Source: Hydractinia symbiolongicarpus (taxonomy: Eukaryota; Cnidaria; Hydrozoa; Anthoathecata; Hydractiniidae). Taken from it: 64,000 nucleotides of DNA. Under the pieces are notes generated by a model that saw nothing but the letters and a program-made list of their open reading frames with translations, searched no databases and was not told the DNA's origin. The stretch spans positions 8,955,501 through 9,019,500 of the forward strand of contig NC_079880.1 of NCBI RefSeq assembly GCF_029227915.1, read 5' to 3'. Made by a program: the position numbers and the translations under genes. This document shows, piece after piece, positions 10,528 through 21,197 of this stretch (its first letter is position 1; each line of letters begins with the position of its first letter).

Positions 10528-11180
10528 GATACGCCATTTAACACACCATTTTGATACACCATTTTAATACACCATTTTGATACACTATTTTGATACACCA
10601 CCTTGATACACCATTTTGATACACCATTTTGATACACCATTTTAATACAACATTTAATACAACATTTTGATACACTATTTTTATACACCATTTTGACACA
10701 CCACTTTGATACACCACTTTGATACACCATTTAATATACTATTTTGATACACCATTTTGATACACCATTTTTATACACCATTTTGATACACCATTTTGAT
10801 ACACCATTTTGATACACCATTTTGATACACCATTTTGATACACCACTTTGATACACCATTTAATACACCATTTTGATACACCATTTTGATACACCATTTA
10901 GATACACCATTTTGATACACCACTTTGATACACCATTTTGATACACCATTTAATACACCATTTTGATACACCACTTTGATACACCATTTAATACACCATT
11001 TTGATACACCATTTTGATACACCATTTAGATACACCATTTTGATACACCACTTTGATACACCATTTTGATACACCATTTAATACACCATTTTGATACACC
11101 ATTTTGATACACCATTTAATACACCATTTTGATACACCATTTTGATACACCATTTAATACATCATTTTGATGCACCATTT
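10528..11180. repeat. 13-bp minisatellite (GATACACCATTTT)
   Basis: About fifty units of GATACACCATTTT, with variants CACTTTG, CATTTAA and CATTTAGA. Because the unit is 13 bp, every frame on the minus strand repeats after 13 codons. This yields long stop-free frames of the MVYQNGVSKWCIK type, which are artefacts of the repeat. Confidence 0.95.
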
Positions 11181-12584
11181 TTATTTTGAATATTCACTTC
11201 TCTTTCTACATTACATTATTTATTAAATGTCTACAAATGACGTAGCTCTATCAAAATGAGAATCCGTCTATAACATTCTACACAGTTTTGGGTGGGGGAC
11301 TGCCTGTTTTCCACCTTCTACCTGATTAAGGTTAGGCATCATTTGGAGTGCATTTTGGAACATTTGCCTGAGTAAACATTAAAATAGAGAAGGATCCTGA
11401 AGTTGATGTCTGATGTAAGATATTTTTAAGCTGTTTTTTATGCTTTGTGACTATTAAATTTAAAATTTGTCGCGTTGAAATTTTCCATATTACGGTCACA
11501 TTGTGTGATAATAGTCAATTTGAGAAAATTCAGTCACTTATCATATCTATATCAAGCCGGCAAAGCAGGGAAATAAATTTTTTTTCTCTTACACGATTAT
11601 TTACATTTAACAAAGTGTACTACAATATAACTTTAGATGCAAAATCAGTGCAAAAAAAAGAAAATATTGTCAATTTTATAACAGAGGTATAAAGTTAGGT
11701 ATAAGTATTTTTTAAGTATAAATATCCAAATTTCAAGTTCAGAATTATGATATAGGATATTTGAGCGTGATGAATAGACATATAAGAAAATGAACTTTCC
11801 GACTAATTTACTTATCATTTATTTAAAACTCGAGCTGCTCTGGATTATCAAGTTTAATTTCAAAACATTATGAGTAAAATAGAGTTTTGGATTTGTTTTT
11901 GCTAACTAAATGAAAGAAAATTGGACAGATACTTTCCAACTGTCCTAAACTGGTGTAAGTTTTCGTAACTAAAGATTTCTCTGAAAAGAAACTCCCTTAA
12001 AAAAGTCACAACTTTGTCCATCCGTCACTAAAAAGCAGAAAGTCCCATTATCCTTCCAAATCATCTCTGATTAGTTGCGTAAGTCAGGCTAGAATCATCA
12101 TAAATTCCTTTACCAATAATGACAGTCTTGTTGTTATGTACATATTATATTCTTTTACTCCAAAAATCAAAGGACAAAATAAAAGTCCATCCGTCACAAC
12201 ATTAGTACTAATGTGAAAGATTTTCATTTTGTGACATTTTAGGGTCCATCCATCACGCTCAAAGTGTACTGAATCCTCAGTTTCAGAAAAGATAAAATTT
12301 ATTGGTCATTGTTTACAGTTTAAATGATATATATATATATATGATGTATGAAAGTGACGTACAACATTTCATGCTCGTTTAAGAAGTTGAGATGCAAGAG
12401 ATCAAAATGTTTAATTACTCTTTTTCTTCTTCCAATTTCTATCTTGTCACTGGTCCTTAATTAAGCATTACCATCAACATAACTTATCACATTGTATCGT
12501 TATGCGGTGAGTTTGACTTGCTGAAATAGAAAAACTAATATTGACATCTATCTTAGTTATCCATGAATTTTTAAAGCAGTTCAC
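11181..12584. other. Intergenic sequence, no recognised gene
   Basis: AT-rich. It contains a short (TA)n run near 12329-12342 and nothing else recognised. Confidence 0.45.
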
Positions 12585-12866
12585 AGTATCGTTTATCTAT
12601 CCTTCACAAGAATAAGGTTTTGTGTTACCTCTTTTGGTAAATTTGATTTTATAAAATAGTTTCATGCAATGAAATATATTTTGTTTCCTTCCATTTCTGT
12701 CAGAAAGATCATTGTTTGTTTACAAAGTATCGTTTATCTATCCTTCACAAGAATAAGGTTATGTTTTACCTCTTTTGGTAAATTTGATTTTATAAAATAG
12801 TTTCATGTAATGAAATATATTTTGTTTCCTTCCATTTCTGTCAGAAAGATCATTGTTTGTTTACAA
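12585..12866 (+). repeat. Tandem duplication, two copies of 141 bp
   Basis: Copies 12585-12725 and 12726-12866 differ at only a few positions, for example GGTTTTGTG against GGTTATGTT and GCAATG against GTAATG. This indicates a fairly recent local duplication in non-coding DNA. Confidence 0.9.
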
Positions 12867-14052
12867 AAAGGAATTTTAAAAAAATTCTTTTATAGTGTTG
12901 ATTTGTGGGAAGAAAAACAATGTAGTTTTTGAAATCACAAAAACACTTCACATTGTTTTCTCCAATGGGAGTAAAAGTTTAACATGGCAAGCATTATATA
13001 AAAAAATTAAAGCTGCGAAAACGTTTTTTCTCAAGGCGGTACATCAGAACCGTTCAAGGAATCTTTTTTTTTCAAGCAACAATTTTTAAAAATGAATAGG
13101 AAAAAGCAAACTTCTTTTGTCAAGTGAGCCTGTCATGCAAAAATCACTGGTAAATTTTATTTGCCCCCCGTCCCCCAAGAAACAAACAAACATAAAGGAC
13201 ATTCTTTTAACATCTAATTTCAAAATTAGGATATCATGTGAATTTTTAATCGTTATAAGGCGAGCTGAGCTTTGGGTTCTCTGTTGGCAACATCATATCG
13301 TATTCTATTTACAAATCACGTTGTATTTCTCTTTAGGCCTGTCACAACAGATTTGTCACAAAAAATGCAAGTAAACAAACTATATCCGCATCCCTGCAAA
13401 CTAAAAATGTGCCCATAACTAAACTTGTTGTCATGTTGTTTGGTATTTTGGTATGTATATTTCGCGGAACGAAAAATAAATATTGAAATAAACTAATAAG
13501 TTTTAAAATACACACACTGTATTATTTTTAGCTGATCTGAACGGTACATATGGAAATATTTTTTGAATCTCAGGAAGAAGCATTTTAGCCCCTTTCCCCT
13601 CCCCTGTGAAAAGCGCTTCCTACCTACGGGTTGAAATTTATGAATTTGTGTATCTGTCTCTCGTACAATTTCTGACCCTGTAAATGATAGGGCCGCGGGG
13701 ATTAATCTTCTTTATTAAAATCTGCATTACGATTCGATATACTATTAGTTTGTTCTGTCAGTGTGATTTCAAACCGACCCTAGATGTTCTTAGTTGTTAC
13801 AAGAAAAGAAAGCAAATATGGGTAAGAAATTTCATTCGTCAAAGAATAGAGTAAATAAAAGTAGTCAATAAACAATTTTGGTTGGTACAAGGTATTAAAA
13901 ACTCAGCAAAGGCTTGGTCACTCTTTTACCGACGTTCCTTGCCGACGAAAACTTCATTTCGTTTGGATATAACTAACACAACGAACGAGATTATAAAAAA
14001 AGCTTGAGTAAATGGATAAATTCCCGTCTTAACATCAAAAATATTTGCATTA
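12867..14052. other. Intergenic sequence, no recognised gene
   Basis: Short frames at 12895-13089 and 13117-13374 have no supporting features. The right part is the presumed 3' side of the minus-strand peptide gene. A minus-strand AATAAA at about 13712-13717 is a distant candidate polyadenylation signal. Confidence 0.4.
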
Positions 14053-14307
14053 TCACTCTTTTTTTATTTCGTTTCTGATTTGGCATTTCATTTTGCATAA
14101 GATTTGCGCTTGTGAACATAAAGCAACAGTTTCCAAAGGAATGGAAAAATTATTGCTTGCGTGCTGCAAACACATATTGTGGCTTTGTTGACATCTACTG
14201 ACGCAATTGAGGAACCATTTTCCAGGTTTTTCTTTGGTAAGTTCTGTTGACAGCAGAGTAGCAGCGAATAATACCACAACACATAATTGTAAAAAAACGC
14301 GAGTCAT
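14053..14307 (-). CDS. Small secreted cysteine-rich peptide precursor
   Basis: An 84-residue precursor of unknown family. Residues 1-21 form a textbook signal peptide (basic start, hydrophobic core CVVVLFAATLL, small residues before the cut). The mature part of about 63 residues is basic and has six cysteines: C35, C39, C46, C64, C71, C75. Their spacing, 3-6-17-6-3, is mirror symmetric. Two CxxxC pairs are compatible with a disulfide-stapled helical hairpin, which is a structural inference. No furin sites or amidation signal are evident. The ATG lies six bases after a strong acceptor (CTTTTTTATTTTTAG on the minus strand), so the real mRNA start is in an upstream exon or a spliced leader. The role (defence, signalling, venom-like or structural) cannot be told from sequence. 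Confidence 0.72.
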   Translation of the reverse strand: MTRVFLQLCVVVLFAATLLSTELTKEKPGKWFLNCVSRCQQSHNMCLQHASNNFSIPLETVALCSQAQILCKMKCQIRNEIKKE

Positions 14308-14426
14308 TGTGATCTAAAAATAAAAAAGGGAGGCAATTCAACAGGAACATGACATCTAAAGAGGGTTTATAGTGAAGAAACATTTGTCACTGTGGCTACG
14401 CCATGTTTTGTTTCATTGTTTCAGTA

Positions 14427-14630
14427 CAGTAAAATATTCGAGTTAACGAAAGTTCGAGTTATCCGAGGTTTGAGTTAACCGGGCGTTTTATAAGAAAGTA
14501 TTAATGAAAGTTCAAGGGACTCAAGAAAATGGTTTGAGATAATGAAAGTTCGAGTTAACGAATGTTCGAGTAATGAAAGAGATAATGAAAGTTCGAGTTA
14601 TCCGGTGTTCGAGTTACAGGGAGGTAACTG
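14427..14630. mobile_element. pogo/Tigger-like MITE remnant
   Basis: It starts TA-CAGTAAAATATTCGAGTT and ends GGGAGGTAACTG. The interior repeats GTTCGAGTTATCCG and GTTCGAGTTAACGAA several times. CAGT ends next to TA, together with TCGAGTTATCCG words, are characteristic of pogo/Tigger-type elements. The right-hand TA is not preserved, and no transposase is present. Confidence 0.55.
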
Positions 14631-15389
14631 TTTACAACATCTCTAAGGTCTGGGTTTTAAACATCAGATACTTTTTAAATTATAATTTAGCTTCAGTTTC
14701 ATTTCCGACAGATTCGAGACGCTTTATTTCAATTTGAAAGTTTTCTTTACACGAGGGTGATTCAACTGAAAGTAAATTCAGTTTCATCTTTCTTCTTGTA
14801 TAAAAAAAAGAAAAGAAAAAAAGAAAAAAATAAGAAGAAAAATAAAATAACCTACCCGAAGAAAAAATATATTTTCCACTTTCAACTGTCGATGCTAGCT
14901 CTAATCTTTCTGCATCATAAGGATGTGTCACTTTTTAAAACTAGACTAACATTTATTGACATAGGATCATATTATAATATCTGTCTGCTTTATAAATAGT
15001 TATTAGTTTTGGAGTTTTAGACAGTAATAATATATTTTGCACTGTTGGATGTTTGTGGAAGAGTTGACCCTTTTGTTTGTAAAAAGCCGGTTGAAGTAAC
15101 AACAGTAAATTTAAAAATTTTTCAGAGGTATTAGTTACGTTCTTGAAGCTTGTAATGTAGCAATTTTTAACAAATACAGTCCCTCGTGTTGTCTTGTTTT
15201 CGATTTTTCGATTTTGCTATGTATTATTTCATCGTGAGTTTTGAAAAAAACAGAAATATATGTATATACCCTTTACAATTCTAGTTAGCAACCATTATGT
15301 AGTTTACTCGTAGCTTTGATACAAAAAAACTAAAATATTCAAACGATCTGTCCAACGTTTAAAGTTTCAAAATATGCAGAAAGTATTTA
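14631..15389. other. Intergenic sequence, no recognised gene
   Basis: Contains an A/G-rich low-complexity tract near 14805-14866. The frames on either strand over it are compositional artefacts. Confidence 0.45.
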
Positions 15390-15566
15390 CAGTCAACATT
15401 CGATATCTGAACTACCGGTTATCTCGAACTTTCGCTGTCTCAAACTTTTTTCTGGTCCCTTCAGTCATTGCAATCTCGAACCTTAGCTTTGTCGAACTAT
15501 TTTCCGGATCCCTTAAGCTTTCTTTAGCAAGTTATCTCGAAGGTTATTTTTCGAAAAACATTCGAT
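15390..15566. mobile_element. pogo/Tigger-like terminal fragment
   Basis: It starts at a TA followed by CAGTCAACATTCGATATC and carries CGGTTATCTCGAAC, TCTCGAAC and TTATCTCGAAGG words. These are reverse-complement relatives of the repeats in 14427-14630. The other boundary is uncertain. Confidence 0.45.
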
Positions 15567-16549
15567 TTTATAAGCTTTGGTAACTTTACAAAACACATTT
15601 CTATTTAACAGGTCCAGACATGCGCACAGTGCTACGACGTGTCTGTACTTATAATTAGTTTCGACTCAATAAGTTTGATATTCTCTCACCACGTTTTTCT
15701 CCTCTTACAAAAAATCTTTGATATTTATTGACTCATGCTTGCAAAATTTCTGCTCGTCATTTTGATTTTCCAAGAGACTCTTTTTTGGTATTCTTAAACA
15801 ACGGCAATGTGCAAGTTCAATTTTCACTAGGCGATGATAATAGTCAGCAACTGTTTTTGGCTTGCCGTGATTTAGACGCTGGAGACGGTAAATTGACCTA
15901 ACATAACTAGTTGAATAAGCAAGTTATCAGCTTTATCAAGTTCTGCACGAGGACTTCAAGTACTACATCCATTTTCTTAAAAAAAAGTTGATAAAGAGTT
16001 GTGGCACGTCAAGAAAACTAATCCAGGAAAGGTGTATTAAAGGTCCTGTAAAAACAGGTATCTCTAAGCTGGTGAAAAGAACTAAAAAAAATAACGCAAT
16101 CTCGTATTGTCGAGTAAAACAGGGCAAGAAGTTTTCGATCGCAGGTTTCAACTATATTTGTTATATTGATTCGTGTGTAAATAATGGTCCCACGCAAATA
16201 ATAATTAGAATATATGTTAGTTTTGTTATGTAAATAAACAGTTGTCGTAAATAATATAGTTTAATAACACACTTTTTTAGTTCTATTCTTTAAATATTTC
16301 ATCTCTATTTGCTAACAATACTAACACACATTATAGTGGAAGTTTTTTAAGGATGTTTACCCCAAGTTTATTAGCTATGAACTAGTTGTTATCTTGTGCA
16401 AAAATTAACATTCATCAACATAATAAATTACTCTACGTGGACCCGTAACTAAGTTGTGTGCGACGATTTTGAAGAGACAGAATGCTGGTAATAGTATAAG
16501 TGAGTAGTTATGAGCCCATGGCTACCGTCATTGGCTCACAGACGGAAAA
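15567..16549. other. Intergenic sequence, no recognised gene
   Basis: AT-rich. The overlapping short frames at 15963-16233 on both strands have no supporting motif. Confidence 0.45.
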
Positions 16550-16690
16550 TCGTGTGTTATAATATAGACAAGTAGTCAGTCCGTGAAAGAATCGACGGGG
16601 TTGCCCGTCCTTTTATATTGCATTTCGTGTTTTCGTAATAGACAGACAAATAGACAGACAAAGACTATTATTATAGAGACTAGCGACAAG
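16550..16690 (-). mobile_element. Degenerate Helitron-like short element copy
   Basis: Carries CCGTGAAAGAATCGACGGGG, then TTGCCCGTCCTTT, then the GACAGACAAATAGACAGAC tract and an ACTATTATTATAGAGACTAG end. This is the same order as the units at 3064-3530, with a decayed hairpin stem. Confidence 0.55.
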
Positions 16691-18170
16691 GTCGAAACGC
16701 TGGGTTAATCCACAAGTAACTGTGCGACCTGCCGTTAAACGCCCAGTGGAGCGCTTAATAAGAACCGCAAGCTTTGTCTCACATTTAGATGGAGGGCTTT
16801 GGTACAGGTATGCAGTACTAAAGCGCGCACAACATTATACTCTTTCGGGTGTAAAAAATAACTTTACAGCAACTTCAACTGAAATAAAAACACGGTTTAC
16901 AACCCGTTGTTACATCGTTGTAGCAAGAACAATCGATATTTTTTTGTTTTGTGGAATAAGTTTTAGTGAACTTTCAAAAATTTATCATGACACCGGACTG
17001 AGCGCTTAGTACAGGTAAACCGTGTCACACATGCGTATAGGCCAAAAAAACAGGTTAGTCTTAACGAATTAACATTAAGCGAATGATTTTTTTAAAAAAA
17101 GATGTTCTTCTGTGTCAGTATATATCAAAAAAAAGTATTTTAGCATAATAGCCGTGGTAAGAGGATGTATTTTAGTAATTTCATGGTGGGCCATGTAAAT
17201 TCACAAAAAGGGGTGCACATTTAGAGATTTATTAGTAATAATCATCCATAAAGTTAAAACAGTTATATTTCAGGAAAAAATACATCATTTTTTTAATACT
17301 GTTTAAAGCTGGAGTTTCTGGTGGAAAGATGTCTTTATTTTTTGATAGAGTTTCTAACAAAATTGCAATGCCTTATGTTGGTATAGAGTGATACTACATC
17401 AACAGTAATTATATTAGGACTTCGAGGAAGAGAATTTTCGGAATATTTCGGAGAAAATGTTTAGTGTCTTTATAAAGAAGCGAATAACTTCATGACAGGG
17501 TGACATATATGATCTATAAATGCTGACATGTTTTTTGTTTGAGGGTCGTTAGCTAATACTATGGCTCTAGGGGGTACATAAGTTTGTGAATCCATAAAAA
17601 TGTGGTGTACGTGAAGTAGTCGTTGGTTCTGAATAATTAGCAACTTCTCTTGTTATTCTGTGTTTGGAATATAAAAAGCGAGTAAATGTTGATATATCAT
17701 TCGCAACCTGAAGGGTAGGATCAGAGGTAGTTTTTTGTAGTATTTTGTGTTCTGAAGTTGCTGTTGACTTTAAAAATATAAGTTTTATTCATGATAGCAA
17801 GACGAATTTCCGTGTAACATATCCCCCCCGTAACTTATCAGAATCAACATGGTTGTAAAAGCTAGCATAGAAACTTCAGAATGTATAATACCCAAAGGAC
17901 TCACATGCATATTCTAAGCAGTGTGCTGAAATATTCCTATTCTTCAGTCTGTTTGTCGAACAAATGAGGGGTCGGTTAAAACACGCTGAGAAGTTCATAT
18001 GGTACATATGAGGTGAGTGCATTTAGCAGTATTGACAGAGGATATCAATTAAGCAATAATTTTCTAAGAACTAAATTTATTTCATGTAAGTATTACTCAA
18101 ATTTACTACAGAGTTACTTTAAAATCACACTAAAGCAAGAAAAGAAGATATTGTCAGGATATGCTTCAGA
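16691..18170. other. Intergenic sequence, no recognised gene
   Basis: Includes a slightly GC-richer patch at 16690-16830. The 95-codon frame at 16722-17009 has no domain or signal. Nothing else recognised. Confidence 0.4.
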
Positions 18171-18179
18171 CATTTTACA

Positions 18180-18605
18180 TTCGGCGATGACACAAATAGT
18201 TGTCGCGCCACGTGTGAGGATCAGATGGTTCCAAAAACCTTATACAAGACAATCCTCTAATTGGTCCAGCGTATGACCATCTGAAATGATAGGGAGATCT
18301 TGTTGGCACGCAAAAATAGTTGTCACGCCATGTATGAGGATCTGAAGGTTCGATAACTTGAGTGCATCTCATACCACGAATAAGTCCTATAAGCGGAAAA
18401 AATATAAAGTCTTATCTGTCTTTCTTATAAAATATGATAAGACCAACGTAAGCTCCATATACCTGCATATGACCATCTAAACCCAGGATTGTATCGCCTT
18501 TTCAACCAACAAAGGAAATTGTCTCTCCAGGTATGTGGATCCGATGGCTCGATTATCTGGACGCATTTACGATTCTTGATTGGCCCAGCATAACTCCATT
18601 TAAAA
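18180..18605 (-). repeat. Degenerate repeat, three units with GAGGATCNGATGGTTC core
   Basis: Three related units centred near 18213, 18331 and 18533 share a CCACGTGTGAGGATCAGATG-like core. Two also share an ATTGGTCCAGCGTATGACCATC-like block. On the minus strand all three can be read as the peptide EPSDPHTWRDN, so the core is well conserved. The array lies just beyond the 3' end of the tectonin gene. It may be a dispersed repeat of unknown class. Confidence 0.6.
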
Positions 18606-18647
18606 TCCTGCGGCCATTTTGGATAACCTTCGAGAATAATTTTAAGG

Positions 18648-18653
18648 TTTATT
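18648..18653 (-). terminator. Polyadenylation signal AATAAA overlapping the stop codon
   Basis: On the minus strand the final codons and TAA stop of the tectonin gene read AAATAAAC, so a canonical hexamer overlaps the stop. If used, the 3' UTR would be only about 10-30 nt long. Confidence 0.4.
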
Positions 18654-20341
18654 TTATAGAAATCGAGGAACAGATGTCAACAAACCAATTATACTCACAA
18701 GAGTTACTGCATGGGTACTTTAACACAGTTTTTCCGAGACACAATGCCCTTCCACAGCCAGGTGAATATCTTACACAGTATCTATATCGATATCGGTATC
18801 CACCACAAGTACGACTGCATTTAGACATACGGGTCCAAGGCGTGTATCCGACATTAACAAGTCTGGCACCCCGTCTGTAAAAGATATGATCAAACTTGCT
18901 CACTCCCCATACACTACCATCGTAGCTGCTCACTGATACATACTTCAGTCCACCACCAATTCTTCTCCAACGCAAACCGGTCGGGTGTTTTGCGCTGACA
19001 GCTAAGACATAAGAAAAGTCAAATATGCTGTGAAATAAAAAGAAAACATAACCATACAACTAACGTACCTTCTCTTATAAATATGTGATCGTGTTTGTTG
19101 ACTCCCCACACTATGTCGTGTCCAGAATGTATTTGTTTTAATGATCCTGTAATGCGCTGCCAACCAGTACCTGACGAAAATGCAAATGTTTCAAGAATAA
19201 CAAATAGTTGGGCAAATCACGTGAAATTGTAACAATTTACTGCTTACCAGCGCTGTGACCACCTCTAGTGCCTTTACGATAAAATATTTGATTACGACTA
19301 TTAACTCCCCATACACCAGAGTCTCCAACAGATACGTATTTTAAGCCACCGGAAATATGTCGCCATGATTTTCCTAAAATGCATAAATAATTTCAAAACT
19401 AGTTTAGGAAGTGCAGTAGGGACTAAAAAATCGACAGTGTGCAGACAGGTCCACATACCAACAGGATTTAGGGGATTTGCACCATTTCTGTAGAAGATCT
19501 GATCACGTCTGTTTACGCCCCACACATTGTTCGTTCGAGGACTCACACTTACTTGCTTTAGCAAACCTCCAATTCGTTGCCAATTTGTTCCACCAGGACG
19601 AGTCTTTGAAATACCTATAACAAGAAGCAGAGCATTATTAGCTACGAAAAGAGCTTTTCCACTAAAAAAGCTTTCCATGGTCTCATATTTTCTTTTCTCA
19701 TATTTAAAAATTTATTAGTAAAGAAAAATTTTACCTCTTCTCACGAATATATGATCGTGTCTGTTTACGCCCCATACAATATCGTAGCCTGAGCTAATTT
19801 CCTTTAAGCCACCACCTAAAAGAGTGAAGTGTCAGCATGTAAAACATTCAAATTTACCCCCGCTCCCCTTTCCAGAATGTAATTACAACAGTTGAATGAA
19901 CTGAACTTGAAAAACAAGGTTCAACTAAAGAAATTAAGAAAGAAATAATACGTACTAATACGCGTCCACTTGGAATCTGTCGAAGGATATCGTGATATTG
20001 GTCCATGTAAATATGTTCCGTGTCTGAAGTAAATATAGTTGTGTTTGTTTACGCCCCACACACCTGCTTGGCCGGTCGACACAACTTTTAATCCGCCATA
20101 TATCCGATTCCAAGTAGTGCCAGCTTTTTCTTCTGTTAAGTATTAAAAATATACTTTCAGCGATTTTTCGAGGGAATTGCACGGTGTTTTAAGAATTATT
20201 GTTCAGTAACCTTATCCATAGGGAAAGGTTGGAAGCAACCTGCACCCCTATCACAATATTGTGGAGTTTATGGTAAGAAAACACAATACCTGCGTATGCA
20301 CACCAGAGACACAGCACAGCAACAAGCCACAGCAATCGCAT
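18649..20341 (-). CDS. Secreted six-repeat tectonin lectin with C-terminal thrombospondin type-1 domain
   Basis: Seven exons (minus): 20290-20341, 19956-20132, 19735-19815, 19459-19614, 19248-19373, 19069-19170, 18649-19001. They total 1047 nt (348 residues). All six introns are GT..AG and phase 1, and the frame closes exactly. Exon 1 is a signal peptide (MRLLWLVAVLCLWCAYA). Residues about 24-279 hold six tectonin repeats, each with W-x-R-I, a GGLK-like strand, VWGVN(R/K) and an IFxR strand. The number equals that of the horseshoe-crab lectin tachylectin-1, so a six-bladed propeller is likely. Residues 284-333 are a TSP1 domain (WTRMSKCSRTCGG, then a repeated Tyr-Arg run; Cys 293, 297, 307, 314, 319, 329, 333). 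The family binds glycans or lipopolysaccharide in innate immunity and eggs. Extracellular pattern recognition is inferred. An acceptor-like ATTTAG sits 18 bases upstream of the ATG. Confidence 0.9.
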
Positions 20342-21197
20342 GATTAGTTTTGCCTGTATCTAAATACATAGCAATCCCGTTAATGCAAAACCACAGCCTA
20401 AATTAAACTTAGAAATACCTTCAAACCCTACCTTGATCTTGTCTTCGATTCACTTGAAAAGGTATGAACACTTCTGCAAAATTTTCTAATTTATAGAAAA
20501 TCAGAATGTTCCTGTTTACCCAATGGGATTTTATAATTAGTTTAATACGATGTTTTTTACTTATGACGCAAAACTGGTTGAAATTAAAAATGGTTTTTTA
20601 CCGCTGGTTATTCTGCCTCTTTTTATTTTATTTAGGTTGAATGGACATATGAAGCCAAGATAAGTTTATTCGTATCATTAAGTCTCAATCGCGGACAAAA
20701 TTTCTGTCTATAACTAGGCGGCCTGATAGTTTTCATACCGTTTATATCAGGCGAATTCATTCAGTGAGTTAGTTCTGCAAAATATTGCAGCGGTAGGCTA
20801 ACTAATTCGCTGTCATTAGCGGTTAAACGAAAATTGTCTTTTTTACCTTTTTTTTTTTTTTTGATTTTTAATGTTGCCAAACTGCAAGTACGTTCGACAC
20901 GAAAAAGGAAGTTTTTTTTGCCTTCTATTTAAATCGTATTGGATTTAAAGCAATCTTTCCGAAGCCATAATTAGCTGTTAAATCTCTTATTTGCTTAGCC
21001 ACTGAGTAACGTGACCATCATATCATCTATTCTATCACAGAAAAGGTGGCAGGTATACTGAACAAATTTTAAACTTTTATCGTATCATTAAAGCGGCTAC
21101 AAAGACACTGTTAGTTTTTGAATTTAGTGACTTACACGAAAGTCAAGCTGATGACGGGGAAAAGGTTTATAAGCATTGAAAACCACAAAATATTATA
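20342..21197. other. 5' flank of the tectonin gene and intergenic sequence
   Basis: AT-rich, with a poly-T run near 20850-20862. No gene recognised, and promoter elements could not be assigned with confidence. Confidence 0.4.

Noticed and set aside
10515-11153. Minus-strand frames of the MVYQNGVSKWCIK type
   Set aside because: Translation of the 13-bp minisatellite. No independent coding evidence.
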